Positions 42,896 through 50,639 of a stretch of DNA of 64,000 bases are shown here, piece by piece. The position numbers and the translations under genes were made by a program. The notes below the pieces were generated by a model, which made no database searches, was not told the origin of the DNA, and saw only the letters and a program-made list of their open reading frames with translations. Location of the stretch: NCBI GenBank assembly GCA_002361625.1, contig DETL01000002.1, positions 1 through 64,000 of the forward strand. Reading direction: 5' to 3'. The stretch comes from Bacteroidales bacterium UBA3289 (GTDB taxonomy: Bacteria > Bacteroidota > Bacteroidia > Bacteroidales > UBA932). Every line of letters starts with the position of its first letter. The first letter of the stretch is position 1.

Positions 42896-45800
42896 ATGAA
42901 ATACGGTCCTATCCTGCCCCTGCTCATCATGCTGGCTGCCTGCACAGCCAACCCGGATACGTCGGTGACACCATCCGGCGGCGAAACCGTCGTCGCTGAC
43001 CGGCTATCGAACCAGAAAGTGAATGCCTTCGCCGAAGACGCCGACGGACATATCTGGATTGCGACCGGCCGGGGACTCAATCAGTTCAGCGTCCACGAAT
43101 ACCACCAGTACTTTGCTACGGACGATACGCTGGGCCTTCCCGACAACCAGGTGAACGCCGTCTTCCTGGACAAGAAGGGAACACTCTGGGCCGGGACGGA
43201 TGACGGTGTCGCTTTCCGGAAGGAAGACGGCCGCTTCCACAGGGTGGACATCCTGGGCGACCGTCGGAATGTCAACCGGTTCTGGGAAACCGCCGATGGC
43301 CGGATCCTCATGAGCAACTCCTCCGCCCTGTACCTCTATGAAGGCGACGCCGGACATTTCCGGCCCGTCATCCGCGACCTGGGCGCCTTCAGTTTCCCCT
43401 ACTCCGTCCTGGAGGGAAGCCTGCTCTGGATCGTATCGGACGGCGGCTCGATGCTGAAGTGCTACGACACGGGCGACTTCACGCTCTCCGCATCCTACCA
43501 GACCCCCCATACCGTCTATCACATCATCAATGCCGGCAATGGGGAATTCTGGATGTCCGGCATGGGCCGCCTGAGCATCTTTGACGCCCGTTCCCGTACC
43601 TGGAAGGAACTGCCGGAAGCCATCCGGAAGGAACCGAGGCTGATGCAGGGCGACATCGACATCCTGTATCCCGTGGACAGCCAGACCATCCTGATGAATG
43701 TTATCGGGAAGGGCATGTTCTGCTATTTCAAGTCCTCAGGGACGATCCTGCACCAGAGCGACGCCGGATTCCCTTTCGACGTACCTGACTCGGAGATCCG
43801 GACCCTCTTCCAGGACAGCCGGCAGAACCTGTGGTTCGGGACGACGGACCAGGGATATACGGTCTCGTACCGCTACAAGGACCAGTTGGGCAGCAACAAG
43901 TTCCTGACATCGGCCTTCTCCCGGAAGACCGTGACATCCCTTTGTCAGGACCGGGACAACCGGCTTTGGATCACCACCTTGCGGGACGGCCTATGGGTCT
44001 ATGACATCCCCGGAAAGACGCTGCGCCCCGTGGATGTTTCGTATCTTTTCTCGAACACCGGCGTGGGATACATCCGCTGTTCCAAGGTCTTCTGCGACTC
44101 GGAGGGCGACCTGTGGCTGCTGTTCACGGACAAGTACCAGGTATTCCGCACCCGGTTCGACGGGAAACGGTTCCAGGTGCTGGGAACGGCGATAATCATG
44201 AACCCGCTGGCCATCGCCGAGGACGAACGCGGAAGCATCTGGATCGGCGGAGCGGGGACACACCTGCTCCGCTACGACAAGGCCGGTCCCGCCGTCACGC
44301 CCGTCCCCCTGTCGAATCCGCCCGTATGGACCGTCGTCGAGGACCTCGTTGCCTCGGCGGCCGGACGCATTGTCGTCGCCACGTCCGGACAGCCCCTCCT
44401 GAACCTGAATACCAATACGGACGAAGTGGAGCCCCTTCCCCTCCGCGAAGGTGAACAGAAGGCCATCGTACGCCGCTCCGTCCTGATAACGACCTCCCTG
44501 CTCAAGGACAGCGCCGGTGACCTGTGGGCCGGGACCGTCGCCAACGGACTCCTCCGGCACGACCACAAGACCGGTGCCACGGTTTCCGTGAACGGTGTCC
44601 CGTGCCCGGACATCTGCTCCGTCGAGGAGGACCGTCAGGGCAACATCTGGGTGTCCACGATGAACGGGCTCGGGAAGTACGACCGGACCACCGGACGGTT
44701 CATCAACTACTTCGAGGAAGACGGCATCGGCGGCAATCAGTTCTCCGACCGGGCCTCCTGCGTGCTTCCGGACGGGACGCTGGTGTTCGGCGGAACGCAC
44801 GGACTCACCTGGTTCAACCCGCTGGACGTCCCACAGAAACGGCAGGTCCCCCTGGTGTTCGAGGACCTGAAGATCCACAATGCGCTGGTAGCCCCGGGTG
44901 AAGGACAGCCCATCGACCGGGAGCTTCGGACATCTCCGGACATTCTCATCCGCAGCGACCAGAACGCCTTCAGCATCTCCTTTGCCGCCCTGGATTACAG
45001 CGAGCATGAACGGACGCATTACTACTACATGATGGAGGGTTTCGACCGCGACTGGGTCGATGCCGGGAACAACCACGAGGCATACTATGCGAACCTTCCC
45101 GCCGGCAAATACCGGTTCCACGTGCGGATCACGAACAACAACCAGAGCATCGTAGAGACGGAGAAAGCGCTGAACGTCAAGGTTCTGCCGCCGTGGTACG
45201 GTACCTGGTGGGCCCGGCTGCTGTTCTGCCTCGCCGGACTGGGGGTCCTCACCCTGGTGTGGCTCCTGTACCGACGCATCCGCCGGGTCCGCAAGCAGGC
45301 CGCCGCCCATATCCGGGAAGAACGCCGCGAACGGGAAAGGGCCGAGCAGGAGAAAGCCCAGGAGCAGCGCCTGAACAAGATCCAGATGAACTACTTCGCC
45401 AATGTAGCCCACGAATTCCGCACTCCGCTCACGATGATTGCAGGACCCGTCTCCCAACTGGCAGAATCCGAAAAGGTGCAAGGCCAGGAGCGCCAGCTGG
45501 TGAATATCATCCAGCGCAGCTCCACCTGGATGCTTTCGCTGGTGAACCAACTGCTGGACTTCAACCGGATCGGCGACAAGAAACTGCAGCTGAAGGTCGC
45601 AAAAGGCGACATCATCACCCCGCTCAGGGGGATCGCGGACCTGTTCCGGTTCGACGCCGCCTCCAAAGGAATCGAGCTGGACACCTTCGGTCTGGAGGAT
45701 TCCTTCCCGATGTGGGCCGATGCCGACAAGGTCCAGAAAGTAGTGATGAACCTTCTCTCCAACGCGATGAAATTCACCCCTACCGGCGGACGGGTGACGC

Positions 45801-46948
45801 TGGGATTCGACGTGATCCCTCGGGAAGAAGCCGCGGCTGCCTTCCCCCTGACGGAAGCCGATACGGACAGCCAGTTTGCGAAGATTACCGTTGCAGATAC
45901 CGGTTGCGGCATCCCGGAAAACCAGCTGGAAAAGATTTTTGAACGGTTTTACCAGGCTGACAACCAAGGGGATACGCAAGGATCCGGCATCGGTCTGTTC
46001 TACTCAAGGGTTCTTACCGGCCTGCACCATGGCTACATCAAGGCTGCGAACCGGTCTGAAGGCGGCGCCGTCTTCTCGTTCATCCTTCCCGTCAGCGCCT
46101 CCTCCTACACGGAGGACGAGCGGAGCCAGGCCGAGCCTGTCTATGACATCCCGGCACCTGCGACAGCGTCCCCGGACGAAATCGCTCCGGAAGCCGACCG
46201 CAAGCGCATCGCCGTCGTGGATGACGACCTCAACATCGCTAACTACCTGAAGGTCCTGCTGGGCCCCTATTACAACGTGACGCTGTACTTTGACGCCTCA
46301 TCGGCCCTGAAGGGCATGCAGGATGAAGTTCCCGACCTCATCCTGAGCGATGTCGTCATGCCGGGCATGAGCGGCTACGACCTGTGCGAGACGGTCAAGG
46401 GAGACCTCCAGTTGAGCCACATCCCCGTTATCCTGGTCACGGCCAAGGTAGCTGTGGAGAATCAGGTCCAGGGCCTGGGCGTTGGCGCGGATGCCTACGT
46501 GACGAAGCCTTTCCAGCCCGCCTATCTGCTCGCCCTCGTGAAATCCCTCCTGGAGAACCGGGAGAAACTGCACCGCCAGCTGGGATCCGTCACCACCACG
46601 GAAGAGATCGCCCCGGAAGCCCTCTCCCCGCGCGACGCCGCCTTCATGAAGGAGCTCTACGAACTCATGGAGAAGGAACTGGCGAACGTGGACCTGGACA
46701 TCACCCGCATCACCGAGATGATGCACATTTCCCGCACCAAGTTCTACTACAAGGTCAAGGGCCTCACCGGCGAGAACCCCGGCGTCTTCTTCAAGCGCTA
46801 CAAGCTCAACCGGGCCGCCGATCTCCTGAAGGAAGGCAAGCACAACATGTCCGAAATCGCCTACATGACCGGTTTCAACACCCTCTCCCACTTCTCTACC
46901 TCCTTCAAGAAGCAGTTCGGCGTTCCCCCGTCGGAGTACGGAGGGTAA
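42896..46948 (+). CDS. Hybrid two-component system regulator (sensor kinase plus AraC)
   Basis: This 1350-residue inner-membrane protein has a signal or lipoprotein start (LAAC, Cys 17), then a periplasmic double beta-propeller (~35-690, repeats such as GHIWIATGRGLNQF and GTLWAGTDDGV), a Y_Y_Y domain (~700-765, HYYYMMEGFDRDWVDAG), a membrane helix (~770-792) and a coiled linker. The kinase has His839 in NVAHEFRTPLT and the ATP motifs DTGCGIPE and GSGIGLFYS. The receiver domain has Asp1152 (LSDVVMPGMSG), and an AraC helix-turn-helix forms the last ~95 residues (NMSEIAYMTGFNTLSHFSTSFKKQFGVPPSEY). It senses a glycan product and controls the surrounding locus. The -7 box TAACTTTA is at 42865-42872. 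Confidence 0.96.
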   Translation: MKYGPILPLLIMLAACTANPDTSVTPSGGETVVADRLSNQKVNAFAEDADGHIWIATGRGLNQFSVHEYHQYFATDDTLGLPDNQVNAVFLDKKGTLWAGTDDGVAFRKEDGRFHRVDILGDRRNVNRFWETADGRILMSNSSALYLYEGDAGHFRPVIRDLGAFSFPYSVLEGSLLWIVSDGGSMLKCYDTGDFTLSASYQTPHTVYHIINAGNGEFWMSGMGRLSIFDARSRTWKELPEAIRKEPRLMQGDIDILYPVDSQTILMNVIGKGMFCYFKSSGTILHQSDAGFPFDVPDSEIRTLFQDSRQNLWFGTTDQGYTVSYRYKDQLGSNKFLTSAFSRKTVTSLCQDRDNRLWITTLRDGLWVYDIPGKTLRPVDVSYLFSNTGVGYIRCSKVFCDSEGDLWLLFTDKYQVFRTRFDGKRFQVLGTAIIMNPLAIAEDERGSIWIGGAGTHLLRYDKAGPAVTPVPLSNPPVWTVVEDLVASAAGRIVVATSGQPLLNLNTNTDEVEPLPLREGEQKAIVRRSVLITTSLLKDSAGDLWAGTVANGLLRHDHKTGATVSVNGVPCPDICSVEEDRQGNIWVSTMNGLGKYDRTTGRFINYFEEDGIGGNQFSDRASCVLPDGTLVFGGTHGLTWFNPLDVPQKRQVPLVFEDLKIHNALVAPGEGQPIDRELRTSPDILIRSDQNAFSISFAALDYSEHERTHYYYMMEGFDRDWVDAGNNHEAYYANLPAGKYRFHVRITNNNQSIVETEKALNVKVLPPWYGTWWARLLFCLAGLGVLTLVWLLYRRIRRVRKQAAAHIREERRERERAEQEKAQEQRLNKIQMNYFANVAHEFRTPLTMIAGPVSQLAESEKVQGQERQLVNIIQRSSTWMLSLVNQLLDFNRIGDKKLQLKVAKGDIITPLRGIADLFRFDAASKGIELDTFGLEDSFPMWADADKVQKVVMNLLSNAMKFTPTGGRVTLGFDVIPREEAAAAFPLTEADTDSQFAKITVADTGCGIPENQLEKIFERFYQADNQGDTQGSGIGLFYSRVLTGLHHGYIKAANRSEGGAVFSFILPVSASSYTEDERSQAEPVYDIPAPATASPDEIAPEADRKRIAVVDDDLNIANYLKVLLGPYYNVTLYFDASSALKGMQDEVPDLILSDVVMPGMSGYDLCETVKGDLQLSHIPVILVTAKVAVENQVQGLGVGADAYVTKPFQPAYLLALVKSLLENREKLHRQLGSVTTTEEIAPEALSPRDAAFMKELYELMEKELANVDLDITRITEMMHISRTKFYYKVKGLTGENPGVFFKRYKLNRAADLLKEGKHNMSEIAYMTGFNTLSHFSTSFKKQFGVPPSEYGG

Positions 46949-46961
46949 CGAAAAGCACAAC

Positions 46962-47054
46962 AGATCCCTTCGTCGGTCTCCGACCTCCTCGGGATGACAA
47001 AAGGGACCCGCCCCACGGCAGGTCCCTTGTCATTCTGAGCGCAGCGAAGAATCT
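46962..47054. repeat. Long imperfect hairpin repeat
   Basis: The core ATGACAAAAGGGACC (46994-47008) pairs with GGTCCCTTGTCAT (47021-47033); the outer parts AGATCCCTTCG (46962-46972) and GCGAAGAATCT (47044-47054) pair again. It belongs to the same consensus as the copy inside metH (5163-5213). It lies between the convergent regulator and GH3 genes, may act as terminator for both, and its last bases overlap the GH3 stop codon. Confidence 0.75.
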
Positions 47055-49425
47055 ATTTCACCTTGATCTCTTCTATCGGCTTCGCCGGGAGCATCACGCG
47101 GTGGGCGGGCCAGGAGGCGGCCTTCGCCAGCTTGAAGGGAACGGTGGCGCGGATGTCGGCGACGGAGGCGCCGAAGTGGGCGGTGTAGGCGCCGGCGGCG
47201 GTTTCCCAGGCGGAGGTTTCCTCGTTGAAGGAAGCAAGGGTATAAGGGTCGACGGTCATGGTGAGCGTCTGGCTCTCGCCGGGCTTCAGTTCTCCGGTCT
47301 TGGCGAAGGCGCGGAGCTCGCAGGCGGGCTTTACAAGGCCGCCGTCCGGAGCGGTAACATACAGCTGAACAGCCTCTTTACCCACGGCGGAGCCCGTGTT
47401 GGTCACGGTGATGGAAGCGGTGACGGTGCCGTCCTTCGCTACCTTCACAACCGGCTTGGAGTAACCGAAGGTCGTGTAACCCAGGCCGTAACCGAACGGA
47501 TAGGAAACGTTCTTGCCGGCCGTGGCGAAGTAGCGGTAGCCCACCCAGATGCCTTCCTTATACTCGGTGTAGTCCACATTGGCCTTTTTCTCCTTGGCCA
47601 AGCCGAACATGGCGGCCAGGGCGTTGTCCTCCTCGTCATCGTTGGAAGCGAATGGGTTGAAGGAGCCGTCACCCACGTAGTCGAACGGGAAGTTGTAGGA
47701 GGAAGGATGGTCGAAGTAGGTGACCGGGAAGGTCATCGGAAGCTTGCCGGAAGGATAGGAGGCGCCGGAGAGGACGTCGGCCACGGTGTAGCCGCCTTCC
47801 TGGCCCGGGGTCCAGGCGAGGAGCACGGCGTCCGGGAGGTTCTTCCAGGAAGCGGTCTCGATGACGCCGCCGATGTTCAGCACCACGACGACCGGCTTGC
47901 CGGCATAGTGGTAGGCGTCACAGATGTCCTGCAGGAGCTGGCGCTCCGATCCGGTGAGGGTCCAGTCGCCGTCCTCGGCGCGGCGGTCTCCGCCTTCACC
48001 GGCGTTGCGGGAAATGGTCAGGATGGCGATGTCGGACTCGGGCACCATCTTGTTCACGAAACTGCGGGAAACCTCCATTTCCGGAATGACCGGCTCGCCC
48101 AAGAGGACGGAGGAAGCGGCGGCGTTGTTCTTGAGTTCGGTCTTCTGGAGGGCGATGTACTGGTTGTACCAGGTCTCGATGTCGGCATTGACCTCGAAAC
48201 CGTTCACGCGGAGGCCTTCGGCGACGTTGCGGACATACTTCTTGTTCACGTTGCCGGAGCCGGTGCCGCCGGCGATGAAGTCATAGGAGCCCACGCCATA
48301 GAGGGCGACCTTCTTCACATCCTTCAGCGGCAGGACGCCGTTGTTCTCCAGGAGCACCAGGCCTTCGGCGGCCGCCTTGCGGACGAGCTTGGCGTGGCCT
48401 TCGAGATCCGGCTTGTCAGAGTACTTGTAGTGATGGAAACGCGGGGTCTTGACGATATACTCGAGCATGTTGCGGACGCACATGTCCACATCCTCGATCT
48501 TGAGCGTGCCGTTCTGGACACCGGCGACGATCTCGCCGATGAACTTGTCCATGCCGGGTTCCAGGAGGTCGTTGATGGCGCCGATCTGCTCCACGGTCTT
48601 GCGGGGGCCGGTCCAGTCGGTCATCACAATGCCGTCGAAGCCCCATTCCTCGCGGAGGATGGTGTATAGAAGCTCACGGTTCGCCTGGGTGTAAGGGCCG
48701 TTGATGCGGTTATAGGAGGACATGATGGTCCAGGGATGGGACTCTTTCACGGCGATCTCAAAACCCTTGAGGTAGAGTTCGCGGAGGGCGCGCGGATTGA
48801 TCCGGGCGTCATTGGCCATACGGTTGGTCTCCTGGCTGTTTCCGGCGAAATGCTTCACGGAGACGCCCACGCCGTTGGACTGGATGCCGCGGGTGTAGGC
48901 GGCGGCCATCTTGCCGGTCAGGAACGGGTCCTCGGAGAAATACTCGAAGTTACGGCCGCAGAGGGGGTTGCGGTGCAGGTTCATGCCGGGGGCCAGCAGG
49001 ACGTCGGCGCCGTATTCCTTCACTTCCTCGCCCATCGCGGTGGTAAGTTCCTCCACCAGCGGGGTGTTCCAGGTCGATGCCAGGGACGTGCCCACCGGGA
49101 AACCGGTGCAGTAGAAAGTCTTGTCCGTGCCGGGACGGGTGGGGTTGATGCGGAGGCCGGCAGGGCCGTCGGAAAGGACGGTCTGCGGGATGCCGAGGCG
49201 CGGGATGGCCCGGGTGGTACCGGCGGCGCCGGACACGAGGACCTCGTCGGAGCCGGTAAGGCCGCCGACCATGGAGCCCCAGCCGGAGCCCACCAGAAGC
49301 GTGGCCTTCTCCTCGAGGGTCATGGCCTTCATGATTTCGTCGATGTTGTCGCTGCGCAGCTGCGGCTGGGCCGAGGCTGCGACGGTGCAGAGGGCTGCAG
49401 TCATCAGGAACAGGGTTTTCTTCAT
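47053..49425 (-). CDS. GH3-family beta-glycosidase (copy 2)
   Basis: This 790-residue exported protein starts MKKTLFLMTAALCTVAASAQ. GH3 landmarks: GPAGLRINPTRPGTDKTFYC, APGMNLHRNPLCGRNFEYFSEDP, KHFAGNSQETNR, the nucleophile Asp in GIVMTDWTG, the sandwich domain (VVVLNIGGVIETASWKNLPD) and a fibronectin-III-like end. An insertion (~600-640, GDGSFNPFASNDDEEDNALAA) lies in the sandwich domain. It differs clearly from copy 1, so the two probably act on different linkages or sugars. It is transcribed alone, divergent from the CE2/GH95 operon. Confidence 0.93.
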   Translation of the reverse strand: MKKTLFLMTAALCTVAASAQPQLRSDNIDEIMKAMTLEEKATLLVGSGWGSMVGGLTGSDEVLVSGAAGTTRAIPRLGIPQTVLSDGPAGLRINPTRPGTDKTFYCTGFPVGTSLASTWNTPLVEELTTAMGEEVKEYGADVLLAPGMNLHRNPLCGRNFEYFSEDPFLTGKMAAAYTRGIQSNGVGVSVKHFAGNSQETNRMANDARINPRALRELYLKGFEIAVKESHPWTIMSSYNRINGPYTQANRELLYTILREEWGFDGIVMTDWTGPRKTVEQIGAINDLLEPGMDKFIGEIVAGVQNGTLKIEDVDMCVRNMLEYIVKTPRFHHYKYSDKPDLEGHAKLVRKAAAEGLVLLENNGVLPLKDVKKVALYGVGSYDFIAGGTGSGNVNKKYVRNVAEGLRVNGFEVNADIETWYNQYIALQKTELKNNAAASSVLLGEPVIPEMEVSRSFVNKMVPESDIAILTISRNAGEGGDRRAEDGDWTLTGSERQLLQDICDAYHYAGKPVVVVLNIGGVIETASWKNLPDAVLLAWTPGQEGGYTVADVLSGASYPSGKLPMTFPVTYFDHPSSYNFPFDYVGDGSFNPFASNDDEEDNALAAMFGLAKEKKANVDYTEYKEGIWVGYRYFATAGKNVSYPFGYGLGYTTFGYSKPVVKVAKDGTVTASITVTNTGSAVGKEAVQLYVTAPDGGLVKPACELRAFAKTGELKPGESQTLTMTVDPYTLASFNEETSAWETAAGAYTAHFGASVADIRATVPFKLAKAASWPAHRVMLPAKPIEEIKVK

Positions 49426-49499
49426 ATCAGTGTTATCTGGTTTTTCCGGACGCAAACTTACGAATTCCCACCGAACTTGCCAATCCGGCGGCAGAGAAT

Positions 49500-49550
49500 G
49501 AACAATTCGTGACAAAATTTGAACACTGTGCAAAAATATTCCTATCTTTC
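49500..49550 (+). promoter_or_regulatory. Putative regulator site 4 and promoter of the CE2/GH95 operon
   Basis: GAACAA (49500-49505) and GAACAC (49521-49526) are 21 bases apart with GACAAAA between. TTTG (49518-49521), 21 bases and TATCTTTC (49543-49550) form a promoter that ends three bases before the ATG at 49554, so any transcript would be leaderless or start within the gene. Confidence 0.5.
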
Positions 49551-49553
49551 GGT

Positions 49554-50639
49554 ATGAAACGCATCTTTTCCCTGCTCCTCGTCGCGGCGCTGTTCCTTCC
49601 TGCCGCCGCCCGGGAGAAAGTTCCGGCAACCGACAGCCGGATCACCTTTGTCGGCCGTACTCTCGTCAAGGACGGAGCCGTCTCCTTCGACTGGAGCGGC
49701 GTCTATGCCCGCATCGCCTTCACCGGCGGCTACCTGGCCCTAGAGGCCGGGGACAGCGGACGGGATTATTTCAATGTCTGGATCGACAAGGATCCCGTCG
49801 CCGAGCCGGACCGGGTCGTCGTCATCGACCGGGACACCACCCTCGTCCTGTTCCAGCAAAAGGAGCGCAAGCCCCAGGCGCACCGGCTGGTCATCCAGAA
49901 ACGGACCGAGGGGGAACAGGGCCGCGCCGTCTTCAAGGCCTTCGAGGCCGAGGGACAGTTCCTCCAGGCCGAGGGCATCCGGGAGCGGGTGATCGAATTC
50001 GTCGGCGACTCCTACACCTGCGGCTACGGCAGCGAGAACAGTGTCCGGGAGGACCCCTTCCGCCCGGAGGACGAGAATCCCGCCAAGACCTATGCCGACA
50101 TCCTGTGCCGCTATTTCGGGGCCGACGGGATCCGCACCTCCCACTCGGGCCAGGGCATCGACCGGAACTATGACGATGCCGGCCGCGGCTGGCACATGCC
50201 CGACCGGTATCTCCAGACCTTCGACCTGGCCCGGGAACCGGCCTGGGATTTCCGGGGGCCGAAGCCCGACATCACCCTCATCTACCTGGGCACCAATGAC
50301 TTCTCCACCGGACGGCAACCCGGCTATCCCGAGTTCAAGACCGGATACCTGCGTATCCTCCGGGCGGCCAAGGAGCACTATGGCGAGGACCATCCCATCC
50401 TGTGCGTGGTTCCGCGCCACAGCCAGGTGCTGTATGACTACATCCGCGACGTCGTGGAGACCTGCGGCCTTTCCGCGGTCTATCTCGCCGGCCTTCCCGA
50501 ACGGGTCCATGACGACGAAGCCGACCTCGGCGCCTCCTGGCATCCGAACTATTCCGGCCACCTGAAAAAGGCCTATTCCCTCATTCCCGTCATCTCCACC
50601 ATCACCGGCTGGTCCATCGAAAACAAACCCGTACTATGA
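49554..50639 (+). CDS. CE2-type SGNH acetylesterase
   Basis: This 361-residue exported protein (signal peptide to ~20, FLPAAA) has the CE2 plan: an N-terminal jelly-roll (~30-130, FVGRTLVKDGAVSFDWSGVYARIAF) followed by an SGNH hydrolase with the nucleophile motif EFVGDSYTCGYG, the block TNDFSTG and the His of ASWHPNYSGH. CE2 enzymes deacetylate xylan, mannan or glucan oligosaccharides. Its stop overlaps the GH95 start (ATGA), so the two enzymes are coupled: deacetylation and then removal of a side sugar. Confidence 0.88.
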   Translation: MKRIFSLLLVAALFLPAAAREKVPATDSRITFVGRTLVKDGAVSFDWSGVYARIAFTGGYLALEAGDSGRDYFNVWIDKDPVAEPDRVVVIDRDTTLVLFQQKERKPQAHRLVIQKRTEGEQGRAVFKAFEAEGQFLQAEGIRERVIEFVGDSYTCGYGSENSVREDPFRPEDENPAKTYADILCRYFGADGIRTSHSGQGIDRNYDDAGRGWHMPDRYLQTFDLAREPAWDFRGPKPDITLIYLGTNDFSTGRQPGYPEFKTGYLRILRAAKEHYGEDHPILCVVPRHSQVLYDYIRDVVETCGLSAVYLAGLPERVHDDEADLGASWHPNYSGHLKKAYSLIPVISTITGWSIENKPVL

